Below are positions 51,721-59,591 of a stretch of 64,000 nt of DNA, piece by piece; the first letter of the stretch is position 1, and every line of letters starts with the position of its first letter. The DNA lies in the NCBI RefSeq assembly GCF_024054175.1, contig NZ_JAMXLA010000001.1:1994265-2058264 (forward strand), in the 5' to 3' direction. The position numbers and the translations under genes were made by a program. Under the pieces are notes generated by a model. That model was not told the origin of the DNA, did no database searches, and saw only the letters and a program-made list of their open reading frames with translations. The DNA comes from Flavobacterium sp. NRK1. Lineage in GTDB: Bacteria; Bacteroidota; Bacteroidia; Flavobacteriales; Flavobacteriaceae.

Positions 51721-52176
51721 ATGAATATGAAAAAAATAGTTGAGTACAGAAAGTTACTTGACGTTACAAAAGCAGCTACACTGAAAGAGCTTAAAACAAT
51801 ATACAGGAACAGTATGAAAGACTGTCATCCTGATACATGCACCACTGATGAAGAACGTCATGCTGCTGAAGAAAAAAGTAAGGAAATTATTGAAGCTTAC
51901 CACTTTTTGGTAAGTGTAGCTCCTGAAACAGCAGAAAAGAATTTATCTGAGTATAACAAAACTACTTCAGCATCAGGCATACTTGATTTTTATATGGAAA
52001 ATCAGGCATTGTATATAAACTTTGTAGATGGCAGCTGTTATGAGTACTTTGGCGTACCAAAACAGGTTTATATTAAAATGGTAAATGCTGAATCTCCTGC
52101 ACGCTTTGCAAGGCGTCATATTTACGGTACATACCTGTACAGAAGTGCAAGCAAAATTGTAGCTAACGCAGAATAA
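51721..52176 (+). CDS. KTSC domain protein with N-terminal J-domain
   Basis: 151-residue two-domain protein. Residues ~5-65 resemble a J-domain with the HPD tripeptide (CHPDTC, residues 36-38), the motif that stimulates DnaK ATPase, and AEEKSKEIIEAYHFLVS as its last helix. Residues ~80-145 form a KTSC domain (NQALYINFVDGSCYEYFGVPKQ, SPARFARRHIYGTY), a fold of unknown function also found in small phage and plasmid proteins. The combination suggests a DnaK co-chaperone with its own target domain. Start ATG at 51721 follows a promoter. Confidence 0.88.
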   Translation: MNMKKIVEYRKLLDVTKAATLKELKTIYRNSMKDCHPDTCTTDEERHAAEEKSKEIIEAYHFLVSVAPETAEKNLSEYNKTTSASGILDFYMENQALYINFVDGSCYEYFGVPKQVYIKMVNAESPARFARRHIYGTYLYRSASKIVANAE

Positions 52177-52193
52177 TTTTCTCAATTATACTT

Positions 52194-52221
52194 AAACGTC
52201 CCGCTAAGCGGGACGTTTTTA
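52194..52221. terminator. Bidirectional terminator after KTSC gene
   Basis: AAACGTCCCGC-TAA-GCGGGACGTTT followed by TTT; it lies between the KTSC stop and the convergent lipocalin-like gene, overlapping the latter's stop region. Confidence 0.88.
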
Positions 52222-52677
52222 ATTTTGTCTTTCGTAAATATAGGTTTTACCATTACCCATATAAGTGAGGTAAAGTTTTTCATCTTTAATTGTAAAAGCA
52301 ATCAGGCCTTTGGTTCCGTCGTCAAATTTTGCATCTAACACCTGATAGTTATCTTTATCTTTTATTGTAAATGGCCCTGCTTTTACAATGTCAAAAAGAA
52401 CCTGCATGAAATTGTTTCCTTCTATTTCCAAATAGGCAATCTTAAGGTTTTCTGCATATACTTCAATATCTGCTTTAATGCGGGGTTCCATTGCAGAGCC
52501 TAATGATTTTCCGGTTTCAGTTACTGTAGCTTTTCCTGTAGCAATATCAAGGCTTGCGTTTACAGTAGAATATGTTACCAGTTTCCATTTGCCCTGTAAA
52601 TCTTTTTCTGTAAATTTTTGAGCCCAGGCGGTCATAAAAATCATACAGGTAATTATAGTAAGCATTAACTTTTTCAT
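52219..52677 (-). CDS. Secreted lipocalin-like protein (copy 1)
   Basis: 152-residue exported protein. Signal peptide ~1-19 (LMLTIITCMIFMTAWAQ). The mature part opens KFTEKDLQGKWKLVTYSTV; the GKWKL signature is typical of lipocalin-like domains, followed by short beta strands (YQVLDAKFDDGTKGLIAFTI, KLYLTYMGNGKTYIYE). Ligand and role unknown. Paralogous to the next gene upstream, with a similar N-terminus and ending. Confidence 0.75.
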   Translation of the reverse strand: MKKLMLTIITCMIFMTAWAQKFTEKDLQGKWKLVTYSTVNASLDIATGKATVTETGKSLGSAMEPRIKADIEVYAENLKIAYLEIEGNNFMQVLFDIVKAGPFTIKDKDNYQVLDAKFDDGTKGLIAFTIKDEKLYLTYMGNGKTYIYERQN

Positions 52678-52711
52678 AAAGATTAAATTCTACGTGATTA
52701 GCAAAAATAGA

Positions 52712-52738
52712 AAAAGCCTTTTAAATAAAAAGGCTTTC
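52712..52738 (-). terminator. Terminator after lipocalin-like copy 2
   Basis: AAAAGCCTTTT / AAAAGGCTTT stem (52712-52738) with an A-run on the left, read as T's leftward. Confidence 0.75.
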
Positions 52739-52766
52739 CGGATATTCTCTGTAAGGTTAGGTTTTT

Positions 52767-53231
52767 TTATCCTTTATTAAAAATAAGCTCAGCCGATTGT
52801 CCTTGTTCGGATTTTGATAAATGCAGCTGATTATCTTTTAAGAATACTACCATTTCAGACGTTGTTGCATCTGCCCATGTAGCGTTTAGCATTTGGGTTC
52901 CGGCTTCATCTTTCAGTGTATAAGTGCCTTTTTTTTCTTTTCCGGCTATTTTTTGCTCAACAGTATTGCCTGTAAATGTGGTAGTAGAATTTTTAAGTTG
53001 TTCGGTAGCCTGTTTCATACCTTCATTTATTTGAGCCATAATGTCAGGAGTTAACTGGCTTTTCAGTTCTTCTGAAACTGTAACAAGGCCCGTAGCAAGA
53101 TCAAGGTAAATACCGCTTGCATTAAAGGCTGCAAGTTTCCAGCTGCCCTGCAATTCTTTTTCACTAACTTTTTGTGCTGAAGCCACAGAACATATGCAGC
53201 AGGCAACGAATAGATAAATTATTTTTTTCAT
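52767..53231 (-). CDS. Secreted lipocalin-like protein (copy 2)
   Basis: 154-residue paralogue of the 52219 gene. Signal peptide ~1-19 (IIYLFVACCICSVASAQ); the mature part begins KVSEKELQGSWKLAAFNAS, keeping the GxWKL signature and the LDLATGLVTVSEELK block that parallels the neighbour's DIATGKATVTETGK. The C-terminal strands read TSEMVVFLKDNQLHLSKSEQ. Function unknown. Both copies lie in the same direction, each with a terminator. Confidence 0.75.
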   Translation of the reverse strand: MKKIIYLFVACCICSVASAQKVSEKELQGSWKLAAFNASGIYLDLATGLVTVSEELKSQLTPDIMAQINEGMKQATEQLKNSTTTFTGNTVEQKIAGKEKKGTYTLKDEAGTQMLNATWADATTSEMVVFLKDNQLHLSKSEQGQSAELIFNKG

Positions 53232-53512
53232 GTAATTATTTATAGGAACATAAAAGTATTTTAATTTTTTTAATACTAATAAAGTTTAACACAAAAAAAT
53301 ATTTTTTTTTAAAACAAGTTTGGTTTTATATAATTGTTTATTAAGCTTTTAAATTGTGCAGATTATCGATTAATGAGTGAATTCAGGTATTTTTTAAAAC
53401 TAAAAACGTAATATTCACGTAATTTTAATTATAATATTTTAAGAATTATATAACATTTTACATTTATTCTTACAACTTTATACAATCCTGATTTCTTTAT
53501 TTAAAAATTAAA

Positions 53513-53520
53513 TATATTTG
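53513..53520 (+). promoter_or_regulatory. -7 element right before the response-regulator ATG
   Basis: TATATTTG (53513-53520), a perfect TAnnTTTG, ends 3 nt before the ATG at 53524. Transcription from it would begin at or just past the start codon. Confidence 0.35.
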
Positions 53521-53523
53521 GGT

Positions 53524-53949
53524 ATGAAAACAAATGGCGACATAATACTCATTGAAGATGATGCCGAGGATAGAGAAATCCTTATAGAGGCATTTGATCA
53601 GGTAATGACAGAAAATAATTATGACAATCGGCTTATTGTTATTGAAGATAGTTCTGTTGTAATAAATTACCTTAAAAGCACTAAGACAGAACCATTTTTG
53701 CTGCTGTCGGATATAAATATGCCAAAAATTGATGGTTTTACATTAAGAGATAAAATAAGTATGGATCCTGAACTAAACCAGCGTTGTGCTCCTTATTTAT
53801 TTCTTACCACGTCAGATACGGTAGATTATATTTCCCGGGCATATCAAAGGTCTATCCAGGGATATTTTGCCAAGCCGGTAACCTTCTCGGGATACAAAAA
53901 ACTCATTGGAGATATTCTTTCCTATTGGAAATTGAATAAAACGCCTTAG
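53524..53949 (+). CDS. Response regulator, receiver-only
   Basis: 141-residue single receiver domain without output domain, like Rcp1/CheY-type regulators. The acidic pocket is EDDAED (residues ~12-17), the phosphoacceptor is Asp in LLLSDINMPKIDG (~60), the conserved Ser/Thr is in LFLTTSDTVDY (~90) and Lys is in YFAKPVT (~112). An insertion in the first half (VMTENNYDNRLIVIEDS) is usual for this type. No cognate histidine kinase is adjacent. It could be part of a phosphorelay encoded elsewhere. Confidence 0.93.
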   Translation: MKTNGDIILIEDDAEDREILIEAFDQVMTENNYDNRLIVIEDSSVVINYLKSTKTEPFLLLSDINMPKIDGFTLRDKISMDPELNQRCAPYLFLTTSDTVDYISRAYQRSIQGYFAKPVTFSGYKKLIGDILSYWKLNKTP

Positions 53950-53969
53950 TAGCCTGTTTACAAAATACC

Positions 53970-54001
53970 AAAGCTTCAGTTTTTTACTGGGGCTTTTTTG
54001 T
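53970..54001 (+). terminator. Terminator after response-regulator gene
   Basis: AAGCTTCAGT / ACTGGGGCTT stem (one imperfect pair) around TTTTT, followed by TTTTG and T-rich sequence. Confidence 0.75.
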
Positions 54002-54085
54002 TTAGTAAAAAAATTAGTTAAGGTAGCCGTTTAATTACCTGTTTTATTCAAAAAATAGTATCTTCAATTTTGAAAAACAGTAAGC

Positions 54086-54517
54086 ATGATAAAGAAATAC
54101 CTTTTTTTATTTTTTTTAATATGTAACGTAAACAAAATTATGGCGCAGACATTATCTGTATCTGATGCTATTGATGATGAGCTTGAAGAATGCCGCGCCC
54201 AACCTGAAAACAAAGCTCCTGAAGGGGCTATTTTGTGTGAATATAATGCCCGTATTGCATGGGAAAAAGAAATAGATAAATATTACAAGCTGCTTATGAA
54301 TATTTTAAAGCCCGATGAAAAGAGGGATTTAAAAATTGCTCAAAGAGATTGGGTAGTATATCGTGATAATGAAATGCTTTTTGCAGGGACATTATATAAA
54401 AATAAAAAAAGTAAAAGCTGGCTTGTTATACATGCTGTAAGGCTTACAAATATTTTTCGCAACCGTGCCCTTGAGCTCGAAGAGTATTATGAGATGGCTA
54501 CCCTTGATGCCGATTAA
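54086..54517 (+). CDS. LprI/DUF1311-like exported protein
   Basis: 143-residue protein. Signal peptide ~1-20 (LFLFFLICNVNKIMAQ). The mature part has the DUF1311 (lysozyme inhibitor LprI N-terminal) pattern: two cysteines (ECRAQ, LCEYNARIAWEKEIDKYY), then LNILKPDEKRDLKIAQRDWVVYRD-like sequence with the conserved Trp. The family is periplasmic and some members inhibit lysozyme; inhibition here is inferred, not shown. Confidence 0.78.
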   Translation: MIKKYLFLFFLICNVNKIMAQTLSVSDAIDDELEECRAQPENKAPEGAILCEYNARIAWEKEIDKYYKLLMNILKPDEKRDLKIAQRDWVVYRDNEMLFAGTLYKNKKSKSWLVIHAVRLTNIFRNRALELEEYYEMATLDAD

Positions 54518-54598
54518 ATTCTATCTATAATTGTAACGAAATATTCTTTCTTTATACTAATAGTATAAATAACAATCCAACAATTTAAAATATATAAA

Positions 54599-55399
54599 AT
54601 GCAGGCACACGAAATAGATTACCATATTTATGGTGAAGAAATGCAATATGTTGAAATAGAACTTGACCCGCAGGAAGCTGTTGTAGCAGAAGCAGGAAGT
54701 TTTATGATGATGGATAGCGGAATTAAAATGGACACCATTTTTGGTGATGGCTCAAACCAGAGTGAAGGTATAATGGGTAAATTATTTTCTGCTGGTAAAC
54801 GAATGCTTACAGGGGAGAACCTTTTTATGACAGTTTTTTTAAACCAAAGCAATGATAAACGCAAAGCGAGTTTTGCTTCTCCATATCCCGGAAAAATTGT
54901 GCCCATAGATATTACTGATTTTGGAGGTAAATTTATTTGTCAGAAAGATGCTTTTCTTTGTGCCGCAAAGGGAGTTTCGGTAGGTATAGAATTTTCACGT
55001 AAGCTTGGCAGAGGCCTTATTGGCGGTGAAGGATTTATTATGCAGAAACTGGAAGGCGACGGTTTGGCTTTTGTGCATGCCGGAGGAACACTTGCCAGAA
55101 AAGAGCTGCATGCAGGAGAGGTACTTAAGGTAGATACAGGCTGTATTGTAGGTTTCTCTCCGACAGTGCACTATGACATTGAATTTATAGGAGGTATAAA
55201 GAATACTATTTTTGGAGGTGAGGGTTTGTTTTATGCAACCCTTCGCGGACCCGGAGTTGTTTATATTCAGTCGTTGCCGTTTAGCAGGCTTGCAGGAAGA
55301 ATTTATGCTGCTGCCCCGCAAGGTGGTGGCCAGCAAAGAGGCGAAGGCAGTATTTTAGGCGGCCTTGGCAATCTCCTTGACGGTGATAACAGATTTTAA
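54599..55399 (+). CDS. TIGR00266 / AIM24 family protein
   Basis: 266-residue protein with the AIM24 double-stranded beta-helix fold. Family blocks are AEAGSFMMMDSGIKMDT (~33), GGEGFIMQKLEGDGLAFVHA (~160) and GGEGLFYATLRGPGVVYIQS (~215), closing with a Gly-rich tail. There is no signal peptide, so it is probably cytoplasmic. The family has no agreed function. A terminator follows after 20 nt. Confidence 0.93.
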   Translation: MQAHEIDYHIYGEEMQYVEIELDPQEAVVAEAGSFMMMDSGIKMDTIFGDGSNQSEGIMGKLFSAGKRMLTGENLFMTVFLNQSNDKRKASFASPYPGKIVPIDITDFGGKFICQKDAFLCAAKGVSVGIEFSRKLGRGLIGGEGFIMQKLEGDGLAFVHAGGTLARKELHAGEVLKVDTGCIVGFSPTVHYDIEFIGGIKNTIFGGEGLFYATLRGPGVVYIQSLPFSRLAGRIYAAAPQGGGQQRGEGSILGGLGNLLDGDNRF

Positions 55400-55418
55400 A
55401 ACTATATAATAAAGATAT

Positions 55419-55443
55419 AAAAAGGGCTTAGGCCCTTTTTTAT
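55419..55443 (+). terminator. Terminator after TIGR00266 gene
   Basis: AAAGGGC-TTAG-GCCCTTT stem with a six-T run following. Confidence 0.88.
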
Positions 55444-55452
55444 TTGGTTTTG

Positions 55453-55460
55453 TATATTTG
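55453..55460 (+). promoter_or_regulatory. -7 promoter element before the 55570 gene
   Basis: TATATTTG matches TAnnTTTG. It would give a leader of about 100 nt before the ATG at 55570. The -33 position overlaps the preceding terminator. Confidence 0.45.
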
Positions 55461-55569
55461 ACTCTCAAACAACAATGGTAGGGTAAAGGCTTTTTACGCT
55501 GTTTTACAGTTGGGCATAACAATTGTTATGAATATTCCGTTTTATATATTTAAAAGAACATACATTATA

Positions 55570-56382
55570 ATGAAAATACGATTATTGCTTTCAACGTCAC
55601 TTTTTCTAATACTTTTTTCGGTTAAAAGTTTTGCACAGGTAAACAATTGCGATGTAAGGCAATTAAAGGTTGAGACTTATGATTTTGCGCTTAAAAACCT
55701 GGATTCTTTAAAGGCATATACTAAAAATCCTTTAGTTACTGTTTCACTTGAATTTAGTGAAAAAGGCGATATCAAAAATATTGACTACTATACCGCTTAC
55801 GCTGATAAAAATCAAAAGAAAGTAAAAGTTTGGAAAAATCTTGAAACCTTTGTGAAAGAAAGTTTTTCGCATTGTCCTGACTCTCATTTTTATAATGGAC
55901 GTGAACAGGTGCTTACTGCTATTTTTGCGTTACCATTAACGAAAGAAGAACTTACTAAAGCCAAAAAGGAAGTAGAAAGCGGTGCGGATTATATACCTTT
56001 TGGTGAAGAACAAAAAGATATTGACAAAAACAGTAAATATACACTTGAAGTTAAGAATTTTACTGTAGGGAAAAAAACAAATGAGCCCTTAACTAAAGAA
56101 GGCGTTTTAGATTATAACAGATCTAAAATGGTTAAGCTTTCAGATATATTCCATATAGCTTTTGAACTGGAAAAGGTCGGAAAAATCACTTATTTAAAAT
56201 ACAAACTTTACGAACGTGTTGATAATAAAGGTGTAATTATTACATCAGAAAACTGGAGGCCTGTAGTAAATGGTAAAGTAAATCTTTCTGTAAAAGGAAT
56301 CAGAGATACACATCCGGGAGTTAAACATGTGAAAGAAGGTGAAGAATTTGATTTTGATATCCAGATTGCTTTTCATTCATAA
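55570..56382 (+). CDS. Uncharacterised secreted protein
   Basis: 270-residue exported protein. Signal peptide ~1-24 (MKIRLLLSTSLFLILFSVKS), mature start QVNNCDVRQL. It is Lys-rich and predicted beta/alpha, with repeated parts FSEKGDIKNIDYYTAYADK and YTLEVKNFTVGKKTNEP. Family not recognised. ATG at 55570 is chosen over upstream in-frame starts (55510, 55528), since those would put about 20 or 14 residues before a good signal peptide. A terminator lies 18 nt past the stop. Confidence 0.65.
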   Translation: MKIRLLLSTSLFLILFSVKSFAQVNNCDVRQLKVETYDFALKNLDSLKAYTKNPLVTVSLEFSEKGDIKNIDYYTAYADKNQKKVKVWKNLETFVKESFSHCPDSHFYNGREQVLTAIFALPLTKEELTKAKKEVESGADYIPFGEEQKDIDKNSKYTLEVKNFTVGKKTNEPLTKEGVLDYNRSKMVKLSDIFHIAFELEKVGKITYLKYKLYERVDNKGVIITSENWRPVVNGKVNLSVKGIRDTHPGVKHVKEGEEFDFDIQIAFHS

Positions 56383-56398
56383 AGGAAACAGCATTTAG

Positions 56399-56430
56399 CA
56401 AAAGGGCAGGTATAAAATATCTGCCCTTTT
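56399..56430 (+). terminator. Terminator after the 55570 gene
   Basis: AAAAGGGCAG / CTGCCCTTTT stem (56400-56430), loop GTATAAAATAT. Its 3' end overlaps the -33 TTTG of the next promoter. Confidence 0.85.
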
Positions 56431-56460
56431 GCATTTTTACAGATACAATCTGTATCTTTG
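56428..56460 (+). promoter_or_regulatory. Promoter of the TPP-controlled thi operon
   Basis: TTTG (56428-56431), 21 nt, TATCTTTG (56453-56460). The TPP riboswitch begins about 10 nt downstream. Confidence 0.75.
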
Positions 56461-56469
56461 AGTTTTGGC

Positions 56470-56543
56470 TTTAGGGGTATTCTGAAAAGAATTGAGAGAG
56501 TCCCTTTGAACCTGACACGGTTAATACCGACGTAGGGAAAAGC
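56470..56543 (+). promoter_or_regulatory. TPP riboswitch (THI element)
   Basis: The THI-box core is clear: GGGGT, then an arm ending TGAGAG, CCCTTTGAACCTGA, CACGGTTAATACCG and GTAGGGAA. The conserved CTGAGA-type and ACCTGA/GTAGGGAA parts bind thiamine pyrophosphate. It precedes thiM and is followed by a terminator hairpin, so it should switch off the operon when TPP is high. Confidence 0.95.
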
Positions 56544-56545
56544 AT

Positions 56546-56582
56546 AGTGATAGTTGAAAACTATCGCTCTACTTCTTTTTTT
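56546..56582 (+). terminator. Riboswitch-linked terminator (expression platform)
   Basis: AGTGATAGTT-GAA-AACTATCGCT (one T-G pair), a 10-bp stem right after the riboswitch, then CTACTTCTTTTTTT. It lies before the thiM ATG, so this is premature termination control. Confidence 0.8.
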
Positions 56583-56622
56583 AAGACTCTATAGCCATAT
56601 TTTATTTAAATTATTTAAAAAT

Positions 56623-57432
56623 ATGAAAGAGTCTCTTTGGAATTCTATTGTTTCTGTCAGGAAAAATGCTCCCCTTGTACACAATATTACCAACTATGTA
56701 GTTATGAATACTACTGCTAATGCTTTACTGGCAGTTGGTGCATCGCCTGTTATGGCACACGCACATCCCGAAATTGAAGATATGGTTTCTATTTGCGGGT
56801 CGCTGGTAATTAATATTGGTACACTTGATGAATATTGGGCAGAAAGTATGCTTAAAGCAGCTAAAAAAGCACAGGAAACCGGTAAACCCTGGGTTTTAGA
56901 TCCGGTTGGGGTGGGGGCAACGTCTTACCGTGATGAGGCAGCAGCACAATTATTACAGTATAAGCCAAATATTATCAGGGGTAATGCTTCCGAAATTATG
57001 GCACTTGCAAAATTAAATAAGCAAAAAACTAAAGGTGTAGATAGTACACATGCGAGTACAGAAGCTATAGAAGCTGCAAAATGGCTTTCTGATAGTATAG
57101 GTAGTGTAGTTTGTGTTTCAGGTGCTACAGATATAATTATTTCTGGGGAGAGACAGGTGCTTTTACATAATGGGCATGAGCTTATGCAACGTGTTACAGG
57201 CCTTGGTTGTACTGCAACAGCGCTGATAGGAGCATTTATAGCAAGTAGCGAAGATAAACTCATAGCTACTGCCGGAGCAATGGCTTTACTGGCTATTTCA
57301 GGAGAGCTGGCTCAGAAAATAAGTTTAGGTCCGGGTAGCCTACAGGTTAACTTATTAGATAAGCTTTATACAATTACTGAAGAGGAGTTTTACAACAGCC
57401 TTAAAACTGAAACCGTTAGCTATGCTGTTTAA
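56623..57432 (+). CDS. thiM: Hydroxyethylthiazole kinase
   Basis: Phosphorylates salvaged 4-methyl-5-(2-hydroxyethyl)thiazole for thiamine synthesis. Motifs are HNITNYVVMNTTANALLAVG near residue 22, DPVGVGATSYR near 98, RGNASEIMAL near 124 and GLGCTATALIGAF near 195 (the catalytic Cys-type anion hole). Length 269 residues is normal. ATG at 56623 fits; a TTG at 56554 lies within the terminator hairpin. It overlaps thiE by 11 nt. Confidence 0.97.
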   Translation: MKESLWNSIVSVRKNAPLVHNITNYVVMNTTANALLAVGASPVMAHAHPEIEDMVSICGSLVINIGTLDEYWAESMLKAAKKAQETGKPWVLDPVGVGATSYRDEAAAQLLQYKPNIIRGNASEIMALAKLNKQKTKGVDSTHASTEAIEAAKWLSDSIGSVVCVSGATDIIISGERQVLLHNGHELMQRVTGLGCTATALIGAFIASSEDKLIATAGAMALLAISGELAQKISLGPGSLQVNLLDKLYTITEEEFYNSLKTETVSYAV

Positions 57433-58051
57433 TAGCCGGCTTTATTTGGTTGTAAGCCATGAAGCCTGTCTGGGTCAGGATCTGATCTCAGTTACTGAGC
57501 AGGCTATAAAAGGGGGAGTAGATATGGTTCAGTTAAGAGAAAAAAAACTTACTACTCTTGAATTTACCCAAACAGCTCTTCGGCTTAAAGAAGTGCTGGA
57601 TAGATATTCGATTCCTTTAATAGTTAACGATAATCTTGATGTGGCAAGAAATTGCAATTCTTCAGGAATTCATGTTGGTAATAATGATATGGCACCGTCT
57701 AAAATAAAACAGCTATGGCCAGATTGTGGTACGCTTGGTTATTCAATAGAATATTTAAACCAGTTGGAAAACAGCGAGATAGATTATGCCAACTATTTAG
57801 GTATCAGCCCTGTGTTTACTACGCCTACTAAAACAGATACTGTTACCCAATGGGGTATTGAAGGTATAAAAGAAATACGTAAGCGTACTATTAAACCTTT
57901 AGTAGCTATTGGCAATATAAATGAAAGTAATGCTTATGAGGTAATAAAATCCGGTGCCGATTGTATAGCTGTTGTTTCAGCTATTTGCGGCGCAGGTAAT
58001 CCTGCCAAAGCTGCTTGGGCAATTAGGAACGAAATTGAGAAAGCCCTATGA
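57422..58051 (+). CDS. thiE: Thiamine-phosphate synthase
   Basis: Joins HMP-PP and thiazole phosphate to thiamine monophosphate. Motifs: MVQLREKK near residue 36 (TIM-barrel substrate loop), IVNDNLDVA near 72, GISPVFTTPTKTD near 124 and AIGNI near 163. Length 209 residues. The 11-nt overlap with thiM and the 4-nt ATGA overlap with thiD point to translational coupling. Confidence 0.97.
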   Translation: MLFNSRLYLVVSHEACLGQDLISVTEQAIKGGVDMVQLREKKLTTLEFTQTALRLKEVLDRYSIPLIVNDNLDVARNCNSSGIHVGNNDMAPSKIKQLWPDCGTLGYSIEYLNQLENSEIDYANYLGISPVFTTPTKTDTVTQWGIEGIKEIRKRTIKPLVAIGNINESNAYEVIKSGADCIAVVSAICGAGNPAKAAWAIRNEIEKAL

Positions 58052-58884
58052 GTAAACAATATAAATATCCTACAGTGTTGACCATAGCAGGTACAGATCC
58101 GAGTGGAGGAGCAGGTATTCAGGCAGATCTTAAAACGTTTGCAGCCCTGGGTTGTTATGGTATGAGTGTAATTACAGCACTTGTGGCTCAAAATACCTGC
58201 GGAGTAAAAGCCATACATAGTGTTCCTCCGGATTTTGTGAAAGCACAGTTATTGGCAGTTTTAGAAGATATTAAGCCCGACGCCATTAAAATAGGGATGG
58301 TACACAGCGTTGAACTTGTAACTGTTATTGCAGAAGTGCTACAACAACATAATGATATACCTGTAGTTTTTGACCCGGTAATGATAGCAACAAGTGGTGA
58401 TCGTCTTATAGAAGGGGATACGGTAAAGGCAATAACAGAAAAACTATTTCCCCTTTCAATACTTATAACACCTAATATGGGCGAAGCCGGTTTTCTTACA
58501 GGTATGCCGGTAAATACTATTGAAGATATGCATACTGCCGCATCAAAAATTATGGCGATGAAACCCGCGACACTGCTCTTAAAAGGCGGGCACTTAGAAT
58601 CGGAGGAGCTGATTTCTTTACTTGCAGATAGTTCCGGAATCATAAAAAGATTTTATTCAGAGAAAATAAATACAAAGAATATTCATGGATCGGGCTGTAC
58701 TTTATCCTCGGCAATAGCATCTTTTATAGCAATGGGATTACCATTAGCAGAAGCTGTTGCGCAGGCGCAGGATTATGTGCACGGAGCTATTTATAATGCT
58801 GCCGATGTTGTTTGTGGTAAAGGGCGCGGTCCTTTGAATCATTCGTACAATCCACTAAAAATGATTAAAAATGAAATGGTCTGA
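58048..58884 (+). CDS. thiD: Hydroxymethylpyrimidine/phosphomethylpyrimidine kinase
   Basis: Two-step kinase making HMP-P then HMP-PP. Signature AGTDPSGGAGIQADLKTFAALG near residue 16, PNMGEAGFLTG near 145 and the ATP-binding HGSGCTLSSAIAS near 210. Length 278 residues. It starts 4 nt inside thiE and overlaps tenA by 14 nt, so four genes run as a coupled unit. Confidence 0.97.
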   Translation: MSKQYKYPTVLTIAGTDPSGGAGIQADLKTFAALGCYGMSVITALVAQNTCGVKAIHSVPPDFVKAQLLAVLEDIKPDAIKIGMVHSVELVTVIAEVLQQHNDIPVVFDPVMIATSGDRLIEGDTVKAITEKLFPLSILITPNMGEAGFLTGMPVNTIEDMHTAASKIMAMKPATLLLKGGHLESEELISLLADSSGIIKRFYSEKINTKNIHGSGCTLSSAIASFIAMGLPLAEAVAQAQDYVHGAIYNAADVVCGKGRGPLNHSYNPLKMIKNEMV

Positions 58885-59518
58885 AAAAGCCTGGGAAGAA
58901 ATACAGCCAATATATAATAACATTATCAAAATGCCCTTTATTCAGGAGCTGGCAACAGGAACCCTCGATGTAGAAAAGTTTAAATATTATCTTCAGCAGG
59001 ATGCTCATTATCTTGAATATTTTGCACGTGTACTGGCTGTAATTTCTGCTAAAACAAGAGATGTAGATACAATGCTTGATTTTATACGTTTTTCTGAGGG
59101 TGCAATAGTGGTTGAAAGGGCATTGCATGATTCTTATTTTAAAGATTATAATATATCGGACAGGGTAGCAATGTCTCCGGCATGCAATCATTATGTACAT
59201 TATTTGCAGAGTACAGTATATATGGCAGATTCTGCTGTGGGTATGGCTGCTGTATTACCATGCTTCTGGATATATAAAAAAGTGGGAGATTATATACTCT
59301 CTATACAGAAAAAAGAAAACAATCAATATCAAAACTGGATTGCTGCTTATGCCGGTGAAGAATTTGGGCTACTGGTAAATAAAGCTGTTTCAATTTGCGA
59401 TGAGGTGGCAAAAAACAGCACACCTTCACAACAGCAATGTATGACGGAAGCTTTTATAACTGCCAGCCGTTTAGAATTTATTTTTTGGGATAGCGCTTAC
59501 AAGCTGGAAAAGTGGTAA
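58871..59518 (+). CDS. tenA: Thiaminase II / aminopyrimidine aminohydrolase TenA
   Basis: Hydrolyses aminopyrimidine breakdown products to HMP for reuse. The all-helical fold is marked by YYLQQDAHYLEYFARV near residue 38 and AVLPCFWIYKK near 132, where the catalytic Cys lies, and by the C-terminal EFIFWDSAYKLEKW with the active-site Glu. Length 215 residues is normal. As the last gene of the riboswitch operon, it completes the salvage set. Confidence 0.95.
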   Translation: MKWSEKAWEEIQPIYNNIIKMPFIQELATGTLDVEKFKYYLQQDAHYLEYFARVLAVISAKTRDVDTMLDFIRFSEGAIVVERALHDSYFKDYNISDRVAMSPACNHYVHYLQSTVYMADSAVGMAAVLPCFWIYKKVGDYILSIQKKENNQYQNWIAAYAGEEFGLLVNKAVSICDEVAKNSTPSQQQCMTEAFITASRLEFIFWDSAYKLEKW

Positions 59519-59591
59519 ATAGTGAAGGTTTATTTGGTATATATTTTGTTATTAAATTGCAATGATTAACCAATACTAACCAAACTTATAT

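Noticed and set aside
56554..56622. A TTG start extending thiM upstream
   Set aside because: It falls within the riboswitch-linked terminator, so it could not be translated in the off state and adds non-conserved residues.
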